DNA of 64,000 nt from Cryobacterium luteum (GTDB taxonomy: Bacteria > Actinomycetota > Actinomycetes > Actinomycetales > Microbacteriaceae), in contig NZ_FOCN01000001.1 in assembly GCF_900110125.1 (NCBI RefSeq), positions 248,001 to 312,000 on the forward strand, read 5' to 3'. This document shows, piece after piece, positions 8,796 to 16,942 of this stretch. The position numbers and the translations under genes were made by a program. The notes beneath the pieces are model-generated. The model saw nothing but the letters and a program-made list of their open reading frames with translations, did not search any database and had not been told where the DNA came from. Positions within the stretch are counted from its first letter, which is position 1; each line of letters opens with the position of its first letter.

Positions 8796-10043
8796 GTGAA
8801 TGTGCAGGCCTTGACGGTCGAAACCTCCCCGATAGCCGATATCCGCCAACTGATTCTGCTGCTCGACGGCCGCGCGCCCCTGCTCTGGATGCGTCGTAAC
8901 CAGGGCCTGGCCGGCATCGGCTGCGCGCTGCGACTGGAATTCTCCGGCCCCACCCGTATGACGGATGCCGCGGCCGCGTGGAAACAGGTCGTCGCGCTGG
9001 CCACCGTGACCGACCCGCTGACCCGCACCGGCACCGGGCTGCTCGCTTTCGGTGCGTTCGCTTTCGACGAGTCCTCCACCGAGGCCAGCGTGCTGATCGT
9101 GCCCGAGATCATCGTGGGCCGAGAAGACGGACAGTGCTGGGTGACGCGCATCTGGGCGACGGGCGAGAACGCCCCGGAGCAATCGATGGCAAAGGACCCG
9201 CTCGTGCTGCATCCGCTCGGCGACGAGTATCGCATCGCGCTGCTGCCGGGCGCACTGCCTCCAGACGACTTTCTCACAGCGGTCAGTTCGGGCATCGAGC
9301 GTATTCGGGCCCAGCAGGTCAACAAGGTCGTGCTCGCCCGCGACCTGGTCGGGCGGGTGCCGGCCGAGTCCGACCTGCGCCGCGCCATCACGAAGCTCGC
9401 GCTCGGCTATCCGGACTGCTGGACCTACGCCGTCGACGGACTGATCGGATCGAGCCCGGAAACCCTCATTAGGGCTGACCACGGTTCGGTCAACGCCCGC
9501 GTTCTCGCCGGCACGATCTCGCGGGGAGCGGATGCTGAGGACGACCGCGAGGCCGCCCTCACCCTCGCGACATCGTCGAAGGACGGCGACGAGCACGAAT
9601 TCGCCGTGCAGAGCGTGCTGAAGTCGTTGCGACCGCACACCTCGGTGCTGGCGACGAGCGAGATTCCCTTCACCGTGAAACTGCCGAACCTCTGGCACCT
9701 GGCGACCGATCTGGAGGGCACCCTGAGTGACGGGTCGACCTCTCTCGACCTGATCGCCGCGCTGCATCCCACTGCTGCGGTCGCCGGCACCCCCACCGAC
9801 ACGGCGTTGAGCCTCATTCGCGAGCTCGAACCCTTCGACCGTGGCCGCTATGCCGGCCCGGTCGGGTGGGTCGGCGCCGACGGCGACGGAGAATGGGCGA
9901 TCGCCCTGCGCTGCGCCCAGGTGGCTCCGACCGGCGGCATCACGGCGTACGCCGGCTGTGGCATCGTTCTCGAATCCGACCCGGAACGCGAGCTGGCCGA
10001 GACGAAGATGAAGTTTCGCCCGATCGTCGAGGCCTTCGGCTGA
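8796..10043 (+). CDS. menF: Isochorismate synthase
   Basis: The 415-residue chorismate-utilising enzyme shows the family's C-terminal hallmarks: KVVLARDLVGRV, LAGTISRGADAEDD, SSKDGDEHEFAVQ, LHPTAAVAGTP and GRYAGPVGWVGADGDGEWAIALRCA, ending AETKMKFRPIVEA. It isomerises chorismate to isochorismate and so starts the o-succinylbenzoate route used by the other men genes here. The GTG start sits in a leaderless context. The IS630-bounded island begins 5 bp after its stop codon. Confidence 0.94.
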   Translation: MNVQALTVETSPIADIRQLILLLDGRAPLLWMRRNQGLAGIGCALRLEFSGPTRMTDAAAAWKQVVALATVTDPLTRTGTGLLAFGAFAFDESSTEASVLIVPEIIVGREDGQCWVTRIWATGENAPEQSMAKDPLVLHPLGDEYRIALLPGALPPDDFLTAVSSGIERIRAQQVNKVVLARDLVGRVPAESDLRRAITKLALGYPDCWTYAVDGLIGSSPETLIRADHGSVNARVLAGTISRGADAEDDREAALTLATSSKDGDEHEFAVQSVLKSLRPHTSVLATSEIPFTVKLPNLWHLATDLEGTLSDGSTSLDLIAALHPTAAVAGTPTDTALSLIRELEPFDRGRYAGPVGWVGADGDGEWAIALRCAQVAPTGGITAYAGCGIVLESDPERELAETKMKFRPIVEAFG

Positions 10044-10047
10044 CGAC

Positions 10048-10063
10048 CTAGTGTCCTGCGTCG
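10048..10063 (+). repeat. Left terminal inverted repeat of the IS630-bounded island
   Basis: The 16-bp end CTAGTGTCCTGCGTCG contains the TAG stop codon of the broken transposase on the opposite strand. It pairs with 16943-16958 with one mismatch. Confidence 0.7.
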
Positions 10064-10574
10064 GGAGTTCGTTGTAGAAGTCGTTTGAGGGATTCGAGGA
10101 TTTGTTCTGCGGATTTGGTCCAGATGAATGGCTTTGGGGTTTCGTTCCATGCTTTCGCCCAGTTGCGGACGTCGGCTTCGAGCGCTTGAACGCTCCGGTG
10201 GTCGCAACGCTGGAGGAGATCAGCGGTGACGTAAGCGAAGAAGCGTTCTACCTGGTTGATCCAGGACGAATACGTCGGGGTGAAGTGCATGGTGAAACGG
10301 GGGTGGGCTTCGAGCCAGTGCTTGATCGTGGGCTTTTGTGAGTGCTGTAGTTGTCGCAGACCAGATGCACGGCCAACTCGTCAGGGACGTCGGCGTTGAT
10401 CTTGTTCAGGAACTTCTGGAACTCGAGCGAGCGGCGCCGGCGATGAATGCTGGAGACAACGGTGCCGTCAGCGGTGTTAAAGGCGGCGAAGGGGCTGGTC
10501 GTGCCATGACACAGCTGCTCCCGTTCCTCATCGGTAAGAATCAGCTCACTCTTTGGGCATCCAGTTCGTGACAT
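10048..10574 (-). pseudogene. IS630-family transposase, internally deleted and frameshifted
   Basis: The start MSRTGCPKSELILTDEEREQL is joined directly to CHGTTSPFAAFNTADGTVV, so a large internal part of the usual ~350-residue transposase is missing. After LVCDNYSTHKSP the frame shifts by one base near 10330. The rest of the catalytic region continues in another frame (HFTPTYSSWINQVERFFAYV, 10048-10290) with the DDE-domain C-terminus. It cannot encode an active transposase. The first 70 bp (10513-10582) recur at 16850-16919 with one mismatch. Confidence 0.85.
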
Positions 10575-10720
10575 AACTCAATCTCGCTACGTGCTGAAAT
10601 GCTCCGGATGCGACCACCCGACAGTGGGACGCAACCCAGCTCGGCGGGCGCCTGAGTTCCCGGCTCGGGGATCGGTCTGAGGCGTCTTCCGAAGTTGGTC
10701 ACCCTGGAGAAGCAGGTTCG
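10575..10720. other. Island DNA without a gene
   Basis: The IS630 similarity stops at 10582. No convincing frame is visible up to the glycosyltransferase stub, apart from a weak GGAG before its ATG. Confidence 0.5.
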
Positions 10721-10771
10721 ATGACGATCCTCTCCGTCGTAATTCCCAGCTATAACGAAAAGCACCACTAG
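10721..10771 (+). pseudogene. 5' stub of a family 2 glycosyltransferase
   Basis: Sixteen codons, MTILSVVIPSYNEKHH, match the beginning of GT2 glycosyltransferases (the SVVIPSYNE nucleotide-binding strand) and then end at TAG. The following DNA shows no continuation in any frame. It looks like the remnant left when a glycosyltransferase gene was cut by recombination at this junction. Confidence 0.5.
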
Positions 10772-10938
10772 TCGCAACCTCGGGACCTTTGGCCCTGTGA
10801 GCTGAGAAGTCCGTGCATCAGGCTGATTCCACGAGGCTGAACTTACCGCTTCATGGCCATCTCAGGCTTTGAACACGATCGCTTCCGGGCACTGCAATTA
10901 GCTTCGGTCCGCAGCCAGACAAGAGAAAAGAAACTGCA
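10772..10938. other. Island DNA without a gene
   Basis: No coding frame, RNA or repeat is recognised. GC content looks lower than in the flanking chromosome by eye. Confidence 0.4.
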
Positions 10939-11331
10939 ATGAGAACCGATGAACGCGCAGTGAGAACGCCAGGCGAAGTGCGAATACCAGACGATCTGCA
11001 GCTCACCCAGATTTCCGACGGCGAATGGAGAGTCAGTGACGGACGGGTGCCCTGGGACAGTCCTTTCTCACTCATCGGTTTCATCAGTCTGAACGCAGAC
11101 CAGTACGAGGTGCTGGAGTTCGGTGATCCCATGCGCACGTTCGTTGTCGGCTCTATGGCAGAGGCCGAATCGATATTCACCCCGCCAGCCGGTGATGTCA
11201 CGCAAGGCAAGCTGGCACGAGACCCACGACGCCTGGACAAGCGCCTCGAACGCGTGCTGCCACAGTGGACACCCGTGAACTCGGTCTCGTGCACAGCCAG
11301 GGCTGACGCAGGGGCCTCAGCGAACCGTTAG
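10939..11331 (+). CDS. Hypothetical protein, possibly with an altered C-terminus
   Basis: The 130-residue frame is coding-like in residues 15-90, with IPDDLQLTQISDGEWRVSDG and SLIGFISLNADQYEVLEFGDP. That reads like a small soluble alpha/beta domain. The last ~45 residues are Arg/Ala-rich and may come from a fusion to foreign DNA. An AGAAAAGAA purine tract precedes the ATG. No family is recognised. Confidence 0.5.
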   Translation: MRTDERAVRTPGEVRIPDDLQLTQISDGEWRVSDGRVPWDSPFSLIGFISLNADQYEVLEFGDPMRTFVVGSMAEAESIFTPPAGDVTQGKLARDPRRLDKRLERVLPQWTPVNSVSCTARADAGASANR

Positions 11332-11402
11332 CAGCGAGAACTCCAACGAGTCCTCGCCGTCTACCTCGGATACTTCCAGGTAAATCACACCCGCAGTGGC
11401 AG

Positions 11403-11621
11403 ATGAACAGTGATAAGAGAAATGGCTGGCGCAAAATGGGCAGGCGCGGAATAGGTCTGATCGGGATCGTGTATCTGGTTATCGGGGTAGTGGTCGCTGC
11501 CAACCAGAGTTATCTCGTGGCATGGAACGTTCCCGGCAACATTCTGGAAGGCATGGCGGCGATTGTGCTCTGGCCTTTTGTGGCCTTCTTCGGGGTCGAT
11601 CTGCACACCTTGATCGCATAG
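11403..11621 (+). CDS. Small membrane protein
   Basis: The 72-residue protein has a basic N-terminus and two hydrophobic segments, about 16-34 (IGLIGIVYLVIGVVVAANQ) and 48-65 (GMAAIVLWPFVAFFGVDL). The composition is that of a real small membrane protein and not of an antisense frame. The 70 bp before it contain a short stretch reading RELQRVLAVYLGYFQVNHT, which resembles the end of an integrase-core transposase and may be another IS scar. Function unknown. Confidence 0.5.
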   Translation: MNSDKRNGWRKMGRRGIGLIGIVYLVIGVVVAANQSYLVAWNVPGNILEGMAAIVLWPFVAFFGVDLHTLIA

Positions 11622-11796
11622 GGACCCGAAATTTACACTCCTGACGGGCCTTCACTGTTCGGGGTGAAACAGCTTTCCCGGACGTGACCCTTGACCGAAC
11701 CATCGGGTGAGCGCACAGGCCAACGTTTGGCAGGCAACGACACAGCAACGGCGACGAGTATTCGCTCGCCCCGACAGGTAAGAAGAGGAGAACCCC

Positions 11797-11919
11797 GTGG
11801 GACACGAAAAAACTCAAACTTCCCCGTCCGACATCGACCTTCCGCTCACTCAACCGATCGACATCACAGGACTCATTCAAGAACAGAATGGCGACGGCGG
11901 AATTCGTCAAGGCGAATGA
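11797..11919 (+). CDS. Candidate 40-residue small protein with a strong ribosome-binding site
   Basis: GTG 11797 is preceded by AAGAGGAGAA at a good distance and opens a 40-codon acidic, polar frame (starts MGHEKTQTSPSDIDLPL, ends IRQGE). A second short frame at 11888 (MATAEFVKANEALWAFIT) overlaps it in the +1 phase, so this could instead be one gene broken by a frameshift. No homologue is recognised. Confidence 0.35.
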   Translation: MGHEKTQTSPSDIDLPLTQPIDITGLIQEQNGDGGIRQGE

Positions 11920-12220
11920 GGCCCTGTGGGCATTCATCACGTAAGTCACTCGGGCGCGATGGGGTATGCCGCCGCACAGGGCTGGCGCTCGCGACGGGGC
12001 TGACCTAAGTGGAGAGTGCACCCAACCGCGCCCCCTGACAATGGAGTGAACCCTGCCCGCATTCGATCCGGATCTGGAAGAGGTTCACGTTCGCGAGCAT
12101 CCCCTGCGCCGACCCGGAAACTCTTAGCGTGTTATTTATTCCGTTTCGTGAGCTGACCCCCTCTACGTCGACAAGGACAGCCTCAAGGCCCTACGTCCCA
12201 AGCGCCTATCTTTACCTATG
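11920..12220. other. Island DNA without a gene
   Basis: Only fragments are visible, for example a short frame reading FDPDLEEVHVREHPLRRPG ending at TAG 12127. No complete gene or RNA is recognised. Confidence 0.4.
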
Positions 12221-12244
12221 CACATTAGGACTTTACCTAATGTG
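12221..12244. promoter_or_regulatory. Palindromic operator of the first TetR gene
   Basis: Perfect 9-bp arms CACATTAGG (12221-12229) and CCTAATGTG (12236-12244) are separated by 6 bp. The operator ends 2 bp before the -10 box and covers the -35 region, the expected place for autorepression by the TetR protein encoded downstream. Confidence 0.6.
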
Positions 12245-12246
12245 TG

Positions 12247-12252
12247 TAGACT
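12247..12252 (+). promoter_or_regulatory. -10 box TAGACT, leaderless promoter of the first TetR gene
   Basis: TAGACT is followed by 6 nt and then ATG 12259. This favours ATG 12259 over GTG 12256 as the start. Confidence 0.5.
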
Positions 12253-12258
12253 GGCGTG

Positions 12259-12846
12259 ATGAAGCGCATCCCTCTCACCGCGACGGTGATCATCGCCGAG
12301 GCCGCAGACCTGGCCGACGAGACCGGCTTCGACGACGTCACCCTGTCGGCGATCGCGCTGAGGCTTAGCGTGCAGACGCCCAGCCTCTATTCGCATGTCC
12401 GCGACCGTGCGGCGCTGCTGGACGGGATCACCGCGCTCGCACTGTCGGAGCTCGCTGACCGTGTGGCGGTGGCGATTGCCGGTCGAGCCGGTCGGCTTGC
12501 GCTCCGCGGCTTCGCTGAGGCGCACCGGGTGTACTCGCTGGAGTCGCCGGGTCGCTGGCAGTCCCTTCAGCGGCGCGCCGGCACTGCCGCTGTGGAGTCC
12601 AGCGCCGCGCGGTGCTTCGTCGCGCTGACCGACGCCCTGCTCCTGGGCTATGACTTGCCGCCGGGGGAGCGAGTGCACGCCACCCGACTGATCGGCAGCA
12701 CCATTAACGGCTTCCTCGCCCTCGAGCGCATCGGCAGCTTCGATCACAGCGAACCCCCACCCGAGGTGTCCTGGCGCACGACCCTCGACGCTCTTGACGC
12801 CCTCCTGCGGGCATGGCCTACCGACACGGAAAAGATCCATCGATGA
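12259..12846 (+). CDS. TetR-family repressor (TetR_C-like)
   Basis: About 195 residues. The N-terminal HTH (5-52) reads VIIAEAADLADETGFDDVTLSAIALRLSVQTPSLYSHVRDRAALLDGI. The C-terminal ligand domain contains AHRVYSLESPGRWQSLQRR and TRLIGSTINGFLALERIGSF, as in the TetR_C_33/WHG-type groups. The stop overlaps the ATG of the SGNH hydrolase gene (ATGA), so both are co-expressed from the palindrome-controlled promoter. Confidence 0.88.
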   Translation: MKRIPLTATVIIAEAADLADETGFDDVTLSAIALRLSVQTPSLYSHVRDRAALLDGITALALSELADRVAVAIAGRAGRLALRGFAEAHRVYSLESPGRWQSLQRRAGTAAVESSAARCFVALTDALLLGYDLPPGERVHATRLIGSTINGFLALERIGSFDHSEPPPEVSWRTTLDALDALLRAWPTDTEKIHR

Positions 12847-13994
12847 TCACCACCTCCCTCACCGCACAGTTCCTCCATGGCGCAGCCGAGGTGGAGACGA
12901 CCGCCCGTGGTGTCCGCCCGCATCGTCTGCCAGCGTGGGTGCGCACGCAGTTCCCCGACCCGCAGTTGCTGATGATGGAAGGCCAGCCCTCCGGAGTGCG
13001 CCTGGCGATGTCCACCGCGGCGCGGACCATCCACCTCGTCTTTCACCCCTCGAGGCTCACTTACCTGGGCGCGGACCGTCCCCGAGGCAGCATCGACCTG
13101 GTGGTCAACGGCGACCTCGTCGCGAGCGACCTGCTCGACGACGGCGACGTCATTGAGGCTGACCTCCAGACCGGAGCCACGAGTTCTCGACCGGGCACGA
13201 CTCACACCACGATCTTCAGCAAGTTGCCCGAGGGCGACAAGCTCGTCGAGATCTGGTTACCACACAACGAGTCCATCGAGCTGATTGAGCTGCGGACCGA
13301 CGATCCGGTGAGCCCGGTCAAGTCGACACGTCCCGTCTGGATCCACCACGGCAGCTCGATCAGCCACGGCTCGAACGCGAGCACTCCAACCCAGATCTGG
13401 CCGGCGGTCTCCGCGCGGCTCGGCGGCGTCGAGCTGCGGAACCTCGGATTCGGAGGCGGTGCACTCGTCGACCCGTTCCTCGCCCGCGTGATCCGCGACG
13501 CTCCGGCCGATCTCATCAGCGTCAAGCTCGGGATCAACGTCGTGAACCTCGACTCGATGCGGCTCCGTGCGTTCGTGCCCGCCGTGCACGGATTCCTCGA
13601 CACGATCCGCGACGGGCACCCCACCACCCCGCTCGTGCTCATCTCGCCGATCTTCTGCGCCATCCACGAGGACACCCCCGGCCCGGGCGCCGTCGACCTG
13701 GACACCCTCGGCACCGACCAGGTCCGCTTCATCGCCACCGGCCCCAGCGAAAGCCAGCAGCAAGGGCGCCTCACCCTGCGCGTCATCCGCGACGCCCTGA
13801 CGTCACTTGTCCAACGCTGGACCGACGATCCGAACCTGCACTACTTGGACGGGACCACTCTGTACGGCGAGCAGGACACCGCTGAGCATCCGCTGTCCGA
13901 CGCGTTGCACCCCGATACCGCCACCCACCGGCTCATCGGCGAGCGATTTGCCGAGTACGCCTTCACACGAACCGGACCGTTCGCCCCACACTGA
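12843..13994 (+). CDS. SGNH/GDSL-type hydrolase with N-terminal domain
   Basis: The 383-residue enzyme begins at ATG 12843, overlapping the TetR stop. Residues ~1-165 form a beta-rich accessory domain. The SGNH core follows: block I HHGSSISHG (nucleophile Ser), block II GFGGGALVD, block III KLGINVVN (Asn) and block V DALHPDTATHRLIG (Asp and His). It probably deacylates an ester substrate, likely a carbohydrate or xenobiotic ester sensed by the coupled TetR. No signal peptide is seen, so it is cytosolic. Confidence 0.85.
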   Translation: MITTSLTAQFLHGAAEVETTARGVRPHRLPAWVRTQFPDPQLLMMEGQPSGVRLAMSTAARTIHLVFHPSRLTYLGADRPRGSIDLVVNGDLVASDLLDDGDVIEADLQTGATSSRPGTTHTTIFSKLPEGDKLVEIWLPHNESIELIELRTDDPVSPVKSTRPVWIHHGSSISHGSNASTPTQIWPAVSARLGGVELRNLGFGGGALVDPFLARVIRDAPADLISVKLGINVVNLDSMRLRAFVPAVHGFLDTIRDGHPTTPLVLISPIFCAIHEDTPGPGAVDLDTLGTDQVRFIATGPSESQQQGRLTLRVIRDALTSLVQRWTDDPNLHYLDGTTLYGEQDTAEHPLSDALHPDTATHRLIGERFAEYAFTRTGPFAPH

Positions 13995-14420
13995 AACATG
14001 TGGGGCGGTCGGCCCCTGTGGGTGCTCGTCGGGCAGAGGAGACCTGAGCTCGCAGACCAGACGAAACCAGGCGCTTCTATCCGCCAGCACGCTCGGCCCA
14101 TCGGCTCCCGATTCACCATGCGACGCGATCAGGTATAGCGGGCATCAGACAGCGCGCGAACATCCTGTTTGCCGTGGACGCGGGCGCACAGAGTCAGTGC
14201 GCTCGGGCCGTGGGGCTGGTCAATGTGCGGAGAGCGGCCAGCCATGATTGTCACCAACGCACGGGTCGATCCGATGACCGACGGGCCCGGTGCCCGTGGC
14301 GAGATAGAGACCACAGCTGCCCACGAGCACCGCCGCACCATGCTTTCCTGGGCCGGGCCGCGGCGGCCTGAGGCTGATCAGCGACATGCTTGGAGTGCGA
14401 CGGTGGTCGCGCTCACCCGT
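13995..14420. other. Island DNA with a possible ankyrin-like remnant
   Basis: No intact gene. On the minus strand (14129-14341) a short frame includes HGPSALTLCARVHGKQDVRAL, which vaguely recalls an ankyrin repeat. It lacks a start, length and ribosome-binding site, so it is at best a remnant. Confidence 0.3.
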
Positions 14421-14440
14421 GAGTGACTGTATAGTCACTC
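14421..14440. promoter_or_regulatory. Palindromic operator of the second TetR gene, covering its -10 box
   Basis: Perfect 8-bp arms GAGTGACT and AGTCACTC flank GTAT. The -10 box TATAGT (14430-14435) lies inside, and the ATG is 7 nt after that box. A repressor bound here would block RNA polymerase directly. Confidence 0.65.
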
Positions 14441-14442
14441 AC

Positions 14443-14994
14443 ATGTCCTCCCTCAGCACCGCAGAAGAGCGTGTCCCGGTCGTCACCGCCAGCGCGGTGC
14501 GGGAGTTCGCGAGCGGTGGGTACCGCGGCACGACGATCGCGGACGTGGCCCGCGACGCCCGCATCTCGCCCGCCTACGTGTTCAAGCTGTTCCCCAGCAA
14601 GGAGCGCCTGTTCGTCGCCGCACTCGCGGACTGCTTCCGACAGATCGTCGAGACACTCAGCATGGGGGCCGACGAGGCCGAAGACACGAGCTCGGACGGC
14701 ATCCTGGACGCGATGGGCGGCGCTTATGCGGAGCTCATCAGCGACCGTTCGCTCCTCATGCTTCAGGTCCACGCGCAGTCGGTCGCGAACATCCCGGAGA
14801 TCGGGCAGGCGCTCCGCCTTGGCATGGCCTCGGTCGTCCGGCTGGCCAAGTCCCGGTCCGGAGCAAGCGACGACGCCGTCCAGCGTTTCGTCGCCTACGG
14901 GCAGTTGTGCCACCTGATCGTCACAACCGGCATCGACGACGTTCCCGACGAGTGGGCGTCGATCCTCTCCGCCGGCATCCGACACCCTCGCTGA
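14443..14994 (+). CDS. TetR/AcrR-family repressor
   Basis: The 183-residue protein has an N-terminal HTH (residues ~8-55: ASAVREFASGGYRGTTIADVARDARISPAYVFKLFPSKERLF). The C-terminal ligand domain reads MLQVHAQSVANIPEIGQALRLG. The ATG at 14443 is chosen because it lies 7 nt after TATAGT inside the operator. It probably controls the membrane protein and oxidoreductase genes downstream, whose leader has a related half-site (15028-15049). Confidence 0.88.
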   Translation: MSSLSTAEERVPVVTASAVREFASGGYRGTTIADVARDARISPAYVFKLFPSKERLFVAALADCFRQIVETLSMGADEAEDTSSDGILDAMGGAYAELISDRSLLMLQVHAQSVANIPEIGQALRLGMASVVRLAKSRSGASDDAVQRFVAYGQLCHLIVTTGIDDVPDEWASILSAGIRHPR

Positions 14995-15027
14995 TCACAG
15001 TCCTCCACAACCACCGCACAACATCGT

Positions 15028-15049
15028 TAGTGAGTGAACACACACTCTA
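15028..15049. promoter_or_regulatory. Imperfect palindrome upstream of the small membrane protein and oxidoreductase genes
   Basis: TAGTGAGTG and CACACTCTA are near-inverted (7 of 9 positions) around a 4-bp centre. They share the GAGTGA-like half-site of the TetR operator at 14421. This is a probable second binding site of the same repressor. Confidence 0.4.
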
Positions 15050-15068
15050 TTTCCAAATGAAGGATCTT

Positions 15069-15410
15069 ATGTCCACTCAATCCATCCTCGCTCCAGCGTC
15101 GCGCCGCACCCCGCGCTCCGTTTTCGTCTCCGCCTGGGCCGTACCGGTCCTCGTGCTTGGCCAGTTCTCGATGCTCGCCATCGTGCCGGTCGTCCTCGTC
15201 CTCGTCGGCACCCTGCGCCACCCGGGACTGCGACCGCTGCGCCCGTACAGCGCTGCCCTCGCCGCCATCTACGCGACCCCGCTCGTCATCTAGATCTTGC
15301 GCCCCGACGGTGCCGAGAGCCTGTCCAAAGACATGCACCCGGTGTTCATCGTCCTTTTGGTGGCGGTCGCAGCCGCGCTGCTCGTGAAGCTCCACACCCG
15401 CAAGCGCTGA
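15069..15410 (+). pseudogene. Small membrane protein broken by an in-frame TAG
   Basis: ATG 15069 (SD GAAGGA) opens a 74-codon frame with two hydrophobic segments (AWAVPVLVLGQFSMLAIVPVV and YSAALAAIYATPLVI). It ends at TAG 15291-15293. The same frame continues without interruption for 38 more codons (ILRPDGAESLSKDMHPVF, then a third hydrophobic segment IVLLVAVAAALLV and LHTRKR) to TGA 15408. The amber codon probably replaced TGG or CAG. The continuation starts with no ribosome site, so the gene is likely inactivated. Confidence 0.7.
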
Positions 15411-15435
15411 CCCCTACAACCCCGAAGGAGAAACC

Positions 15436-16467
15436 ATGACCACCCGAACGCGTGTGACCGAAGTCGTGATGCCCGGCCTGATCGAGCCCGACGGCCTGCT
15501 GATCCAGGATCGTGATCTGCCCGCTCCTGCGACGGGTCAGGTGCTAGTCCGGGTCGAGGCGACCGGAGTGTCCTTCGCCGAGCAGCAGATGCGTCGTGGG
15601 AAGTACTACGACCAGCCACCGTTCCCGTTCGTCCCGGGCTACGACTTCGTCGGCACTGTCGAGGCGACCGGCGAGGGCGTCGACCCGGCGATGGTCGGCG
15701 CTCGCGTGGCCGCCGTGGTCAAGATCGGCGCTTGGGCCACGCACGTGCTGACCGACGCTACTCACCTGGTGCCCGTACCCGGAGGCATCGACCCAGCGGA
15801 CGCCGAGACGCTCATCGTTAACGGGATCACGGCCTGGCAGATGCTCCACACGATCGCGAAGGTGCAATGTGGCCAGAGGATAGTGGTGCTCGGCGCGAAC
15901 GGCGGCGTCGGGTCGACGCTCGTGCAGCTTGCCGCTGACGCTGGCATCACGGTCATCGGCACCGCCGCGACCCGCCACCACGACCATGTCCGGAGCCTGG
16001 GCGCCACACCCGTCGATTACCGCGCTCCCGACCTTCCGGCGCGCCTGCGCAGCCTCGCGCCCGACGGTGTCGACGCGGTGTTCGACCACGTCGGCGGGCC
16101 GGGGATCCAGGATTCCTGGAGGCTGCTGCGCCGGGGAGGGACGCTCGTCTCGTACGGCAGCGCGGCGACCAAGGACGACCTGGGCAAGTCGCAGCTGCCC
16201 GTCCTCGCCCTCGTCGGACGTCTCCTGGTATGGAACCTCCTGCCCAACGGTCGACGGGCACACTTCTACAACTTATGGGCCGGTCACCGCCGCCCCACGC
16301 GCTTCTACCGCCGCCTGCGTGACGACCTGACGCAGGTGCTCGAGCGGCTTGCCGCCGGCACCCTCGCGCCGCAGGTCGCCGCGCGACTCCCGCTCGTCGA
16401 GGCCGGACGCGCGCTGGAACTCGCGGAGTCCCACACGGTGGCCGGCAAGGTGGTGCTGGTGCCCTGA
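15436..16467 (+). CDS. Medium-chain NADPH:quinone oxidoreductase-like enzyme
   Basis: The 343-residue MDR-superfamily enzyme lacks the zinc ligands and resembles quinone oxidoreductases. It has an N-terminal GroES-like domain (ATGVSFAEQQMRRGKYYDQPP, PGYDFVGTVEATG) and a Rossmann domain with IVVLGANGGVGSTLVQLA and AVFDHVGGPG. AAGGAGA lies 6 nt before the ATG. The TetR/small-membrane-protein/oxidoreductase set looks like a compact mobile detoxification cassette. Confidence 0.9.
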   Translation: MTTRTRVTEVVMPGLIEPDGLLIQDRDLPAPATGQVLVRVEATGVSFAEQQMRRGKYYDQPPFPFVPGYDFVGTVEATGEGVDPAMVGARVAAVVKIGAWATHVLTDATHLVPVPGGIDPADAETLIVNGITAWQMLHTIAKVQCGQRIVVLGANGGVGSTLVQLAADAGITVIGTAATRHHDHVRSLGATPVDYRAPDLPARLRSLAPDGVDAVFDHVGGPGIQDSWRLLRRGGTLVSYGSAATKDDLGKSQLPVLALVGRLLVWNLLPNGRRAHFYNLWAGHRRPTRFYRRLRDDLTQVLERLAAGTLAPQVAARLPLVEAGRALELAESHTVAGKVVLVP

Positions 16468-16594
16468 GGCCTGCCGCGCGAACTCGTACCGGCGGGCCAG
16501 GCGCTCTCCCGTGAGGGAGTTGGCGATGTGCACAGTTCGGCCCGCGGGCACGCCCGCAGGCCCTCTCTGACTTCGGGCGTGAATCCTGGCGACG

Positions 16595-16746
16595 TCAATG
16601 GGCTCGTTGCAGGGTCTGGTGCGTCTGTGAATGCTGACGTCCGGTGGGAGAGTTGGCGGTGTTCTGTGCTCGGGTGTTGGCGAGGCGGCAGGAGTCGATG
16701 CCGGTTTCGAGGATGTTGCCTCCGAAGGTCGGTTGGTCGACGATCG
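16595..16746 (-). pseudogene. Transposon-derived 3' fragment (possibly IstB-like)
   Basis: A 50-codon minus frame reads IVDQPTFGGNILETGIDSC, then RLANTRAQNT, and stops at TGA 16597. The ETG-x-x-S/C-x-R-L-A pattern recalls the C-terminus of IS21 helper ATPases. The call is from memory of that family and weak. It is fused to the truncated IS630 copy at about 16746, marking a recombination joint. Confidence 0.3.
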
Positions 16747-16911
16747 CGCGGCAACCGACTTGTTATCTAGCCCTTCAGCGCAGCCAAGGATGATCCGGGA
16801 CCGCAACGCCAACGCCTGCGCCGACGTCGGTCGCCGTGACCAGCGCAGAAGCTGCTCCCGTTCCTCATCGGTAAGAATCAGCTCACTCTTGGGGCATCCA
16901 GTTCGTGACAT
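16747..16911 (-). pseudogene. 5' fragment of a second IS630 transposase
   Basis: Starts MSRTGCPKSELILTDEEREQL, like the left copy, and continues LRWSRRPTSAQALALRSRI and ILGCAEGLDNKSVAA, the N-terminal HTH region, before similarity stops. The true right IS end follows (16943-16958). Only about 55 codons of the transposase remain. Confidence 0.8.
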
Positions 16912-16942
16912 AACTCAATATTGCATTTAAGCAACTAAATTA

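Noticed and set aside
14129..14341. Ankyrin-like minus-strand frame
   Set aside because: One weak repeat-like stretch, no start signal and no continuation; noted only as a possible remnant.
15291..15293. UAG as a recoded sense codon (pyrrolysine-type)
   Set aside because: Nothing in the window supports such a system, and a single-base change from TGG explains it better.
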